Below are positions 11,799 to 21,239 of a DNA stretch of 64,000 nucleotides, piece after piece. The notes under the pieces are model-generated. The model worked only from the letters and a program-made list of their open reading frames with translations. It searched no databases and was not told where the DNA came from. The position numbers and the translations under genes were made by a program. The stretch is from Trachythela sp. YZ-2020 (taxonomy: Eukaryota; Cnidaria; Anthozoa; Malacalcyonacea; Clavulariidae). The stretch's first letter is position 1, and every line of letters begins with the position of its first letter. The DNA is taken from positions 124,001 through 188,000 of the forward strand of contig JADLSH010000110.1 of assembly GCA_016169945.1 (NCBI GenBank), read 5' to 3'.

Positions 11799-12252
11799 CA
11801 TAGAATAAGGATATATAGAAGAGCCACTTCTAATTTTGAAAACAGTGGTCATCTGAAGACTATGCACCATTTCAACATTTTCGAGCATGGCGGTGCCTTG
11901 AGATGTTGATCATGCAGAAGTTGGCAAGATTGGTATGAGTTGGTATGACAAGTGCAGTACGCGTTTTTAAACCATTTTAGTGCTAAAAATATATATTTGA
12001 ATTTTGATTTAACCACCAGGAATGTTTCTATGCACCTTGTAATAAATATATTTAAAGTTGAAATGCAAAACAAACAACTTGCATTTAAGTAATAACTGAG
12101 TTTTCTTGCCTCCACATTGGCCTCTGCCATATTGTTTTCTTTACGACTGGCTGCGATTGACTGGCTAGGAAGATGGCGGACCTCGCGCATGCGCACAAAA
12201 AAACGTGGACATGTTGCACCTCGAGTGCCCCTTATATATATCTTTATTCTAT
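11799..12252. mobile_element. P- or hAT-like non-autonomous element, 8-bp target duplication
   Basis: The ends CATAGAATAAGGATATATA and TATATATATCTTTATTCTAT are inverted copies. The octamer GATATCGT occurs on both sides (11791-11798 and 12253-12260), duplicating a piece of the satellite target. The interior has a minus-strand frame (12196-11849) starting just after a GC-rich GCGCATGCGC segment and reading 115 codons with no transposase motif. Eight-base duplications fit hAT or P superfamilies; the CATA start may favour P-like. Which one is inference. Confidence 0.8.
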
Positions 12253-12373
12253 GATATCGTACAGTATCTTAGAATATCATACAATATATTAGAATATTAT
12301 CTTAGTTAGGATCTCATAGATTATCTTAGGATATCATACAGTATCTTACAAAAGTAAAATACGTTTGCTTATA
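12253..12373. repeat. Satellite array tail and right subterminal region of the large element
   Basis: A few last satellite units (to about 12352), then ACAAAAGTAAAATACGTTTG, which is the complement of the left end near 5770-5800. The mariner MITE that follows was inserted into this TIR. Confidence 0.8.
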
Positions 12374-12802
12374 TGGGGTGTCCCAAAAAAACCTGACACT
12401 TCTATCCTATTATTATAATTTGAATGCCTTATTACTATGCTGAACCCACGGGTGCGTAAAAAAGTATAGTTAGTATAGAAAATGGGTTCAGCATGGTGCT
12501 CAGGCATTCAAATTATATTATAAAATAACATGTATATAACATGTGTATAACGATTGGTCGAAACCCGTGTTCGATCAGGCCATCCAAACACGGAAGACTA
12601 TCGTGTTGTTGTTATTTTATAAAACAATTACTTTATGGTTTCCGAGTTAAGAAAAGCTCGCAAAATCACTCGCCTTCGGCTCGAGATTTCGCGCGCTTTT
12701 CTTAACTCTCGCAACATTCCCGCGTGTTTGGATCAGGCCATCCAAGTAATTGTATAATAATAGCATAATTTCTAAAGTGTCAGTTTTTTTCGGGACACCC
12801 CG
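12374..12802. mobile_element. Tc1/mariner-type MITE, TA target duplication, with an internal extra repeat
   Basis: The ends TGGGGTGTCCCAAAAAAAC and the complement of CGGGGTGTCCCGAAAAAAAC are flanked by TA. Subterminal arms with ATGCTGAACCCACGGGTGCG and its complement match the MITE at 48068-48358, so the two are one family. Unlike that copy, this one holds about 200 bp of a second repeat (about 12540-12745) that also occurs inverted at 12920-13050. No coding capacity. Confidence 0.85.
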
Positions 12803-13050
12803 TAGTTATCTGGTCGTGTTCGCTCAGGCATGTCTGGGAAGTTGATTGTTTGACTGTGTTAATGACCAGTTTAACTAGAAATACATACATGCAGCAACTC
12901 CTCGCCACAGCTAAACAATATACAATTACTTTATGGTTTCCGTGTTTGGATGGCCTGATCAAAACACGCGGGAATGTTGCGAGAGTTAAGAAAAGCGCGC
13001 GAAATCTCGAGCCGAAGGCGAGTGATTTTGCGAGCTTTTCTTAACTCGAG
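12625..13050. repeat. Pair of related ~110-bp segments in opposite orientation behind the same flank
   Basis: The flank ACAATTACTTTATGGTTTCC occurs at 12627-12646 and again at 12923-12942 in the same direction. What follows is the same ~110-bp segment, but inverted: GAGTTAAGAAAAGCTCGC..CGCGTGTTTGGAT in the first and CGTGTTTGGATGGCC..CGAGCTTTTCTTAACTCGAG in the second. The core (GAGTTAAGAAAAG to CTTTTCTTAACTC) is a partial palindrome. Confidence 0.75.
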
Positions 13051-13372
13051 ACAGTTTCCAACATTATACTAAGCTTTTTTGTTGCAAAATCTGCGATGCA
13101 AAATACAGGAAAAAGGCCGTTGCACCAGCAGTCTTTCTTCTGGAAATGGATTCGGTAAATCAGTGTTTGGTATCTTCGATTCAGGCATAATTTTCGCTAA
13201 AAAACAGAATTGAATTATCTACACCCCACCTCCCATTTATGACGCACTCAAAGGACAGCGTCATATAAGTGAAATTCTTGACATAAGTGTTTTCGTTCAT
13301 CTCAAATGAGTTTGAAGGAAAACAATACTCTAATAGCTTGAAAGGAAAACTGTGCATGTAATGAAACCGAAA

Positions 13373-13436
13373 AGGGTTTCTCACTTTCACAGGGTTTCTC
13401 ACTTTCACAGGGTTTCTCACTTTCACAGAGTTTCTT
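13373..13436. repeat. 18-bp tandem repeat, about three copies
   Basis: GGGTTTCTCACTTTCACA is repeated almost perfectly three times. It is part of a non-coding stretch and keeps short frames open on the minus strand, which are artefacts. Confidence 0.9.
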
Positions 13437-13479
13437 GAAAGATGCGCAACGGAAATATTTTTTACGTAGTGGAAGCACT

Positions 13480-14270
13480 GTAGTCATAGCAACACTGACA
13501 CCAAATAATACAATTTTTTAGGGTGCAAAACAGGATACAAATCGACCAAAACTAATTAAAAATAGTTGTTTTAAGGTACGTTCACACACAGCGATTTGCC
13601 TGGACGATTTTAGGTTTAGCTGAATGTTAATGACGAATATTTTCAGTTGATGATGTCACCAGATGACGTTTGCCACGTATTTTTCAAATATCATTAACGT
13701 GCATCTGAAATCGGCCCGACAAATCGCAACGTGTGAACGTACCTTTAGCTACAGAAATCCCGAATTTATGATGTAGGTATGTTATTATTCGTTATAGAGC
13801 TTTAAACTAATGTAAAATTCAACCTTCCGTTCAAATATGACGTTTCGAAATGTTCACAAAACTAAACTGCATTCTAATTTACCGATAAAAATTCCTTTTT
13901 GAAATTAAATCAGTTTAAAATATAAGCGTAAAAATGATTTCGTTCTCCTTTTAATTTAGACCTTTTTCATCATATAAAATATACGATACTTTAACCGTAA
14001 ATAAATGAAAAACTATATATATCAAGCAGGAGTTTTTAGAACAAAAATACATCAGCACTTTTATTGTTTTAATAATATAACAAACCTGCCTCTATATTTT
14101 CGTTCATTTGTCGCTTGAACTCTTCTTATCTTTTTTGCTAAAGTCAAAGCGATAAGATCCGTTCCACTGCTCTTCCAATAAAGTCCTAAAAGCGACCTTT
14201 AATTCAGACTTTCTCAAGTTTTTCTATAATCTGACTCACTCCACTCCTTGAATAAAAAAAATTCGTGGGA
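13480..14270. mobile_element. Remnant related to the Harbinger-type element at 50.0-51.2 kb
   Basis: The phrases GATGTAGGTATGTT, CAACCTTCCGTTCA and TTTTTGAAATTAAATCAG occur here in the same order and spacing as at 50360-50500 inside the element at 50039-51155 (there GGTGTAGGTATGTT and so on). The TIRs of this copy were not found, so it is degraded. It is interrupted by a 171-bp MITE. No intact gene is visible. Confidence 0.6.
13574..13744. mobile_element. 171-bp Harbinger-type MITE, TTA target duplication
   Basis: The ends AGGTACGTTCACAC and GTGTGAACGTACCT are perfect inverted copies, flanked by TTA on both sides (13571-13573 and 13745-13747). The related sequence near 50341-50355 reads GTTGTTTTAGC without interruption. 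It is the empty site, with a single TTA at exactly the right place. Confidence 0.92.
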
Positions 14271-14359
14271 AAATGTCTGTATCTCTACCAAACGGCATCC
14301 CATCTATATCACGGAAGGCTTGGTTTAAAATACTAGACGTAATGGTTGAAGAAATACCT

Positions 14360-14452
14360 GGTAAATGGGATATTCACTTCGAAGAAATGTTGAAAAAAGC
14401 AAGTGGACGAATGTATATCCTAAGAGTTTGTAAATCCTTTTTACCTTCGTAG
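14360..14452 (+). pseudogene. LINE ORF2 thumb fragment
   Basis: A short frame reads KWDIHFEEMLKKASGRMYIL, which matches the thumb segment W-x-x-HVE-x-x-LKKA-x-x-R-x-Y-x-L of the LINE at 38.3 kb. It lies upstream of an RT fingers motif, which is the wrong order for a single copy, so two LINE pieces are joined here. Confidence 0.55.
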
Positions 14453-14474
14453 TTGAAATTTGGGGAGGGGCATC

Positions 14475-15775
14475 CTACAAAATCCCCTGGACCAGACAAA
14501 ATACCAAATATAATTTTGAAGTCCTTTGCCTTTGGATTTGCTCCGATCATCACGGATATTTATAACTCATCTATGAAACAAGGTGTCTTCCGGGAGGATT
14601 GAAGAGATCTGTTGTTGTGCCTGTCCCGAAGGTTCTCCCCCCTTCAAATATCGAGGATGATTTACGCCCAATTTCATTGACCTCGCAAATTGCAAAGGTC
14701 ATGGAGGGATGTACCTTAGACAATCTGTTTCCTGAAGTTGTAAATAAAATGGACACTAAACAATTTGCCCTGCCTAAGAAATCGACAACTCATGCTCTAG
14801 AAATCGACAACTCATTGGCCGCCCTTGAGAGAGCTTCCTGCAGTGTCCGGCTGTTTTTTGCTGATTTCCAAAAGGGATTCGACTTAGTAGATCACAATGT
14901 TATTGTCCACGAGCTTACTAATCTTGGAGTACACCCAGTGACTATTCGGTAGATTAAAGCTTTCCTCTCCAACCGAGAACAATGTGTGAGGGTTGGAAAT
15001 TCAAATTCATCTTGGAAGAAAACGAACAGTGGTTTGCCCCAAGGTACAAAATTAGGTCCATTACTGTTTGCTGTTCTTGTAAAGTCACTACTTAAAGATT
15101 GGCCTGGCAGAATAAAATTTGTCGATGACTCCTCTGCTCTTGAGATTGTACCGCGATACTCACCAAGTTTAATGCCATTAGTGGTTAACGATATTTCGGA
15201 TTTTGCCAATAATTGAGGAATGAAGCACCAGGCACAATCAACAAATTACTGTTGCAAATTACCGGTTGAAACTGTATCTTGTTTTAAACGTCTTGGCGTA
15301 TGGTTATCAAATGACTTGCTGTGGAATGTCCACGTAGATAAAGTCTTGAAGAAAGATAAAGTCCCGTCTATACGCCTTGCGTTTATTAAAGAGGGCTGGT
15401 TTACGGCCGTCAGACATCATTCAAATTTATTGCTCATTCATCAGATCCAGAATTGAATACGCGTCTCCACTTTGGTCGTCAATATCTAAATCCTCGTCGG
15501 ACCTCCTTGAGTCAGTACAAAAAAGGGCCTTAAGGATTGTTTATCCAGATTTGGGTAATTGGCCTTGGAAATCTCCAACCTCCAACAGCTGAGCACACGA
15601 AGAGACGTGTCGTGTAGGAAATTTATTGAATCCTTGCGTCGTGAAAACTCAGCTGCAAACCCCTTAACTAAAGTTATGGGAATTCGTCCGAGGTCCTGCA
15701 GTCATGATTACATCCTCCGGAACGAACAGTCACGACGAACTCGCTTAGCCATGTTGAAGAACAGATGCAAATGAC
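14475..15775 (+). pseudogene. LINE ORF2 reverse transcriptase, degenerate
   Basis: This is the RT half of a LINE related to the copies at 7.2-11.6 kb and 36.9-39.4 kb, spread over several frames with stops. In order: KSPGPDKIPNIILKSF (fingers), EDDLRPISLTSQIAKVMEG, LPKKSTTHALE, FFADFQKGFDLVDHNVI, then a stop (TAG at 14950), SGLPQGTKLGPLLFAVLV, and FVDDSSALEI in place of the usual YVDD. The thumb follows (FKRLGVWLSNDLLWNVHVDKVLKK, ESVQKRALRIVYP), with a tail ending in LRNEQSRRTRLA. No endonuclease was found upstream. It is dead by at least three frame breaks. Confidence 0.85.
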
Positions 15776-16523
15776 ATGTTTTCACCTGAATTTTGGTTTA
15801 TATCAAAGACGAAACAGGCCAAAAGTCAGGCCTAACAAGCCAAAAGTCAGGCAAGAAAGGCCAAAGGCAGGCAAAAAAGGCCAAACACAGGCAAACGCGC
15901 AGGAAAGGTCAAACGGGCCATCATGCCGTATAGAGGAATATATTTATGGTATTTTATGCTAATTTGATTAAGACTGTTTGAGCAATATTAAGAATATAAC
16001 AATAAGACTTTTGAACCGCTGCCGTTTGTTTATCAACAGCGAACCCCGAGAGAACCCCTACATAAAAGTCTTCTTATAAGAAATTTCCTCTTATCAATAG
16101 CAGCTTCTAAAGCTTCCCTTGGATCAAAATATTGTTTACAGTCCAGTTGCACAATATAATAATCATTATTTACATCTTATAAAATGTTTACATCTACCGA
16201 TTCCTATTCTTGTATATAATAAACTAAAAACTGTTGATAAACAAACGGCAGCGGTTCAAAAGTCTTGTTGTTATATTCTTAATATTGCTCAAACAGTCTT
16301 ATCAGAAATTATAATGTAGCATAAAATGCCATAAATATATTCCTCTATACGGCATGATGGCCCGTTTGACCTTTCCTGCGCGTTTGGCCTGTGTTTGGCT
16401 GCCTTTGGCCTTTCTTGCCTGACTTTTGGCCTGTTTCGTCTTTGATATAAAACCAAAATTCAGGTGAAAACATGTCATTTGCATCTGTTCTTCAACATGG
16501 CTAAGCGAGTTTCTCGTGACTTT
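15727..16523. mobile_element. Foldback element with ~300-bp inverted arms
   Basis: The arms 15727-16040 and 16228-16523 are close inverted copies, separated by about 190 bp. They contain an AGGCCAAAAGTCAGGC-like short tandem region, a GCAAATGACATGTTTTCACC phrase and ATTAAGAATATAACAATAAGAC. The outer ends of both arms code, outward, for the same peptide start Met-Ala-Lys-Arg-Val. On the right this opens into the ORF at 16497. No target duplication was resolved, and the left arm abuts the LINE end. Confidence 0.75.
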
Positions 16524-16817
16524 CCTGTTCCCGATTGCGGTGCAAAATACCTTGTAAGATTGGCGAACCATCTCGCGGACGTTCATTTACTAGATATTAA
16601 CCAAAGAAGAAAGTATCTCCAAGAAGCCAAACTACAGCCGAAAGTAAAAATTGTTGTATACAAAGCAAATGAAGACAATTTATCGCAGCAGCAAGACATG
16701 ATGTATGTACAGCCAAGGTCCAAGAGAACGATCAAGATCAGCGAGAAAAAAAGTAAAATGAACCCTAAAGCTATAAAAAGTAAAAACGGAAAAGCAAAAA
16801 ATTGGCTTTCTTATTAG
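16497..16817 (+). CDS. Small C2H2-like zinc-finger protein reading out of the foldback arm
   Basis: This 106-residue frame starts at an ATG inside the right foldback arm and runs into unique DNA. Residues ~8-33 read RDFPVPDCGAKYLVRLANHL followed by ADVH, which has the layout of a C2H2 finger (x-C-x2-4-C-x12-H-x3-H), except that the first cysteine is replaced by phenylalanine. The left arm's mirror copy has cysteine there (Arg-Asp-Cys). The rest is basic (many Lys/Arg, ending KSKNGKAKNW). Such fingers occur in cnidarian mobile-element proteins. It may be a gene fragment; function is unknown. Confidence 0.45.
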   Translation: MAKRVSRDFPVPDCGAKYLVRLANHLADVHLLDINQRRKYLQEAKLQPKVKIVVYKANEDNLSQQQDMMYVQPRSKRTIKISEKKSKMNPKAIKSKNGKAKNWLSY

Positions 16818-16899
16818 AAGTGTATTGTTGTGATACTACGTGTAATTTGAGTAAAATAAAATTTAAAAAACAAAAAACAAAAAACCCCAGATATTTGCT

Positions 16900-17160
16900 C
16901 ATTATCATCTTAGTGCGCACACCCGTGCGCACTTATCATACCGCCATTTTGAATACTAATTACTACCGTGCGCACGTGCTCACGTACGCACGTGCGCACG
17001 CGACGCCATTTTGAACATTTAATTATACGCTATAAATTATTCTCAAAATAATCTCTTTGGTTATTATTATCTCAGTACAAACATACCGCGCGCACGTACG
17101 CACGTACGTACGCACGTGCGCACGCGACGCCATTTTGAATATTTAATTATACGCTATATA
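16900..17160. repeat. Duplicated GC-alternating tract (CACGTGCGCACG) with a conserved flank
   Basis: Two blocks (16912-17035 and 17085-17160) each hold runs such as GTGCGCACGTACGCAC followed by GACGCCATTTTGAA and TTTAATTATACGCTATA. The runs are strict purine-pyrimidine alternations, prone to Z-DNA, and largely self-complementary. A third GCCATTTTGAATA flank lies at 16942-16956. Confidence 0.8.
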
Positions 17161-17333
17161 GGCGGGTTAATCTACTATCGGATTTCAGAGCAATAATAAC
17201 TGATAGGGATAAGAAATTATGGACAAAAATTACAAAGGATGAGTACAATCGTCTACCAAATAAGTTAAACCGAATCTTAAGACAGGGAGGACATGATTTT
17301 GAACTACCAATTGTGAAAACTGAAAGATTTTAA
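17160..17333 (+). CDS. Short exon-like frame of unknown function
   Basis: A frame ending at TAA (17331-17333) reads LLSDFRAIITDRDKKLW, then TKITKDEYNRLPNKLNRIL and ends ELPIVKTERF. Composition and phrasing look like a real protein C-terminus rather than a random frame, but I do not recognise it and see no start codon. An AATAAA signal follows near 17410-17450. It may be the last exon of an element gene or belong with the ORF at 16497. Confidence 0.35.
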   Translation, partial: RRVNLLSDFRAIITDRDKKLWTKITKDEYNRLPNKLNRILRQGGHDFELPIVKTERF

Positions 17334-17539
17334 AAATGCTTTTGTAAATAGATGTCTTTTTAACTTATATAATTAGATTATAGTCTTAACCTTAGTACAG
17401 TGTAATATTTTAAATAAACTCAGACGTTTGTTTTGAGTACTTAATAAAGACTTTTATTATTATTACTCCTGACAATCTGCCATACTTTTAATATCAGTGA
17501 GATGACCACCCACCAACCTTGAACTATATAGTTACATTT

Positions 17540-18235
17540 TTTAAAATCTTTTTATGGTTGAGGGCCATTAGGAAGAATACAACTTTATTTGTAATGTTAC
17601 CCTCCATAAATAAAGCGTCTACTAATACACTTTTTATAGATTTATAGTGTAGTCGCAATCAGAAGCATAACGGCAGGTTGTCCTTTTGGTGCGTGGCTAT
17701 AAATACGATTTTCAGTCGTTCCTTTTCATAGAACTTTCTTCAAAAAAATTAACATTAGTCGGGTCAAGTTTATTCATTCGCATAATATAGTTTAACGTGC
17801 GCAATTGATTTGCTTCTGTAAGCGATTCTCCTGGGTCCGCATGTAACTTTTTGTATGTGTATCCTAAGTCTTTACGTTAATGTCTCCTATTGTAGATTTA
17901 GCCGGAAGTTTTTCAACCGTACACACTCTATCTCGGAGTAGACCAGCTTCTAACTCAATTACCTGAATATTAGGCTTAGCAACTCAACGGCAGTCGTACT
18001 GGGTTTAGAGACTTTTTGATATTCAATATATTCGACAACCGATCAGGGTTGGCAATCATCCTTTCTATCCAACCGGGTTTTAACGCCAGTAAATGTCCTC
18101 TTTCGATCGAATTCCTTACAATATTAGACACTGTTCGATTTGATATTCCTAAACGAATCGCAATAGCCAATACGCTTTTGACTTTCACCTTTCGTCCATA
18201 CAGCAATTATGCGTTCTTTGTTTGGTAAAGAAATT
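17540..18235 (-). pseudogene. Tc1/mariner-type transposase, disrupted
   Basis: Tc1-type transposases cut and paste DNA through an N-terminal paired helix-turn-helix and a DDE/D core. On the minus strand, 18230-18040 encode KERIIAVWTKGESQK and, after a frame shift, RLGISNRTVSNIVRNSIERG, the first HTH. Then 17945-17880 encode a linker, and 17875-17715 read LGYTYKKLHADPGESLTEAN and PTNVNFFEESSMKRND, matching the family block around the second catalytic acid. Another shift leads to ENRIYSHAPKGQPAV. At least three frame breaks make it inactive. TIRs were not found. Confidence 0.75.
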
Positions 18236-19550
18236 GTTTTGTTTATTTGCGCATCAAGTCAACAAAGTAAGCGACTAGAAATCCCAAAGAAATCCTTTCA
18301 AGTAAACACTTTCACAGTTGCAACTTGCGATTTTCGGTTGCAATTTGCTCGGAGCAATTAGCCAATGAACATTGCAAGATTGATTGCAATATTGCAATAT
18401 TCAGAGGAACAGAACATCCGGTTTGACTATAAATCGTAGTTTCATTTTGATGCTTTGTGGTTAACGCCCTTCTTGCTGATTGTCTTTGTAGATCTGGTGT
18501 CACGCATTCTACAACGAGCTCCGAGTAGCACCAGACGAACACCCTATCCTTCTTACGGAAGCACCGTTCAACCCAAAACCTAACCGAGAAATGATGACAA
18601 GGGTATTAAAATATAAAATATAATCAAGTACAATCTATGCCATATTTGTACATTAATGGCAATTGCTTTTTAGCTCTGAAAGTATCGAAATTTTAGCGTT
18701 TGAAATTCACAACTTTCTGTCTTGTTCGAATTTGGTAAGAATTAGAAGTTTAAACTAGTTGTAATCAAGGTTCTAATAGCTTGTTATAGTTCTTGAGCAG
18801 CTAGTTACTTTATAAGTATACAATTGGCCTGTGCAATAGAATGTCGAAAAATATTCGTGACGTTTCTCGTCTTTCGAAGGGGGGGGGGGGGGGGGATATG
18901 ACGTTTCTCGCGGGCGAAATCGATATGTGTGGCTTCCCTAATAGAGAGCAAAGTTACATCATATTTGCGGATGGATTGTGTAAAAAATATCCCATATCGC
19001 TCAGGACAACAACAACAACAACAACAACAATAGCACAATATATTACTTTACAAGATTGAAAAATGCAGTGACAAAAACTATCACGTGCGTGATTGACAGC
19101 TTCCGGAAATGCCAATAATTAGCATAATGTCAACGATATAAATAAATGTCAATAATTAGTATATAACAGATTGTAATTTTCTCTAAAACAAATTTTAAAA
19201 TGCGCGAGAGAAACCGCTTCTGACTCATCTTCTACATACAAACCTTGCAGATAAGGTGCTCCGCGTAAGATTGTCTGGACGTGCATGGCCACCCTCTAGC
19301 CAATGCCCCAATCATTGCAACATTATTCTTTTCTATTTCTCGTGACAGCATGTTTCATACGTGGATGTAATTATACTCGCGCGCGGTTTATATTTATCTT
19401 CATTTAATATACCGACTTCTAACTAATGGAGAATTTACACCTTCAGGAAATACGAAATAGCCGATTGTTATAAAACGAGGATATCATAGAAGCGTCGCAA
19501 TGCAAGAGTCGTTTTCCGCTCTCATGTGGGAAAATATATAAGTTATATAC
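18236..19550. other. Intergenic sequence with two simple repeats
   Basis: No gene is recognised over 1.3 kb. It contains a G17 homopolymer (18879-18895) and eight CAA units (19007-19030). Short frames on both strands across these tracts have no family resemblance. Confidence 0.5.
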
Positions 19551-19845
19551 TTAAAGTGCCTATCACCCATTTTTTTTTATTTGATAAATAGAAAGCATAG
19601 TAACTACAAATAAGTTTTCGGCATACTTTTTTTGAATATTCATTTTTATTTTCATATTATTTCGTGATATAAAGTGCATTATATAATTTTGACCGAGCGC
19701 GCCGTGGACTGGTACCTGAGATCAGCTGTGACGTAGGCGAGGAACTCGTGTTGTTTATACAAAGATAAAATATAGACTATATTAGTGGGAATTCAACTGT
19801 ATTTCAAGCAAATTGTGACTTCTTTTGAGTCTTTTACGGTCCAAA

Positions 19846-21239
19846 ATGTATTCAAAGTCTTCTGACTCTGATCAGTGGTCGGTTTCTGATGATGACTCAG
19901 AATTTAACTATATTCCGGGCAATTATACGCTCATTGAAACGGAGATTATGCAAGCTTCTGACAGTGAAAATGGCGATTGCGAAGATGATCAACAGACTAG
20001 CTGTGATGTTGAACCGTATTCTACCGAACCTATGGCGGATGAATAATGGATTTCAGAGTACAGGCAACGACAAGCGGAGAGAGAACAAAAGCTAGCAAGT
20101 TTAAAAGATCGTCTAGCGGGAAAGGAAAGCCTTAGAAATTGGTGAGTATTAATAAAGCTCGAAGCTTCTATGACAAATATTTTGTTCTAAATCTATGTAT
20201 ATAAAAAATTAAAAATGTAAAGAGTAATTACTGCCAATTGCAATCAAACGCGCCGCGCGCCGAATTTTATGAGTTGTTTGCCTCAGTCAACGTTACGTTG
20301 TCCTTATATAAACGTTACGTTTCGATATTTTTCACGAATAACAGTTCTCTATTCGCTTGCAAATGATCGTAGGTATTGTATAAAATCACTATTATTGTTA
20401 TCTCATTTTAGGTGCTCTTGTGGAAATTGCTCTGTAGCCTTGCTTCAAAATATTAACGAGTGTTTGTGTTGTCAAGACATGGAGAAATGCGTAGAGTCCT
20501 TATCAGATGAATGGGTGCTTCAAGATATGGAAACTGCTCCACAATGCATAACACTACATCCAGCATTTAACACGGTATGCCTCGAAAGATGGTCATTGCG
20601 CCATTGCGGTTGGCAGTGGGAAAATACAGAACCATTGATAAAAAAGTTATCAGCAAATTGGTTCAGAGGAGGCGTAATTTAAATCATAGGCGGATTTTCA
20701 GATTTTGCTCTGGGGGGTGCAGAAAATTTAGGGGGGTGCCAAAAATTTAGGGAGGAGGTGAGCGACAGGGTACGTAGTGCCGTTGAGCAAGCTGCAGCAG
20801 GGGTCTGGGGGCACAGTTGGCAATGGGGGTAAGAGGGCGAAGCCCCCAGAAAATTTTGAGATTTTTGGTCTTACTTAGTTCCCCCCCCCCCCAGAAAATC
20901 CGCCTATTCAGAATATTCAACCTTGTATTTTTTATTGTGATTGTTAACACTTGGTTGAAATGGTTTCTGAAAGCCAACTAATAAACATCAACTGTATGTG
21001 TTTAGTTGTGTCTTTGCAATTGTATTATAAATTGATAGGTCACTTAGAATAGACTCGTCCTACCATATATCATAACTTCAAATTGATAATGTCAAAATCT
21101 CATTGATAGGTTCATGAGAAGTCTGGCATATCGGCAGTTTATACACCTTGTGTATGACCGTGTAGTAAGAAGCAAGTTCCAACTAAAAGACAACGTTGAA
21201 GGCTTTGTTGGCTTTGAAGATGAGGAAATGGATGACTAA
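19846..21239 (+). pseudogene. P2X7-ballast-like cysteine-rich protein gene, three exons, one nonsense codon
   Basis: Exon 1 (19846-20141) encodes an acidic N-terminus with Ser/Asp repeats and then a basic RQRQAEREQKLASLKDRL helix. It splices at GTGAGT. Exon 2 (20412-20660) begins W-CSCGNCSVALLQNINECLCC and continues QCITLHPAFNTVCLERW. This Trp-Cys-x-Cys-Gly-x-x-Cys plus Glu-Cys-x-Cys-Cys layout is that of the zinc-binding intracellular ballast domain of the P2X7 receptor. Exon 3 (21110-21239) encodes FMRSLAYRQFIHLVYDRVV and an acidic end. There is no P2X channel part. TAA at 20044-20046 interrupts exon 1 where Glu is expected. The second intron holds a hAT-like MITE. Role in transposition is unknown. 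Confidence 0.7.
20687..20906. mobile_element. hAT-like MITE inside an intron
   Basis: TAGGCGGATTTTC at the left is the exact complement of GAAAATCCGCCTA at the right. G-rich and C-rich runs lie just inside, as in the element at 1781-2334. No matching 8-bp flank is visible, so the duplication has decayed or the ends are trimmed. It lies in intron 2 of the P2X7-like gene and so arrived after that gene. Confidence 0.65.

Larger units (their letters stand above)
5400..12880. mobile_element. Large palindromic TIR element carrying satellite arrays and nested insertions
   Basis: The left end (ACCGGTCATTAA, then after an insertion TAACACAGCCAAACAATCAA, ATGCCTGAGC, TATAAGCAAACAG, TTTTACTTTTGTA) is mirrored at the right end around 12340-12880. 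Between the ends, a ~20-bp satellite runs in one orientation on the left and in the opposite one on the right, meeting at a telomere-like centre near 6130. Removing four later insertions (5421-5730, about 7166-11604, 11799-12252, 12374-12802) leaves a core of about 1.8 kb. No transposase is encoded. The outer boundaries are approximate and no target duplication of the whole was identified. Confidence 0.75.

Noticed and set aside
18805..19059. Overlapping frames with poly-Cys, poly-Gly and poly-Thr
   Set aside because: They arise from the G17 run and the CAA microsatellite.
20747..20977. A 76-codon minus-strand frame within the intron of the P2X7-like gene
   Set aside because: It lies mostly inside the hAT-like MITE and has no family resemblance.
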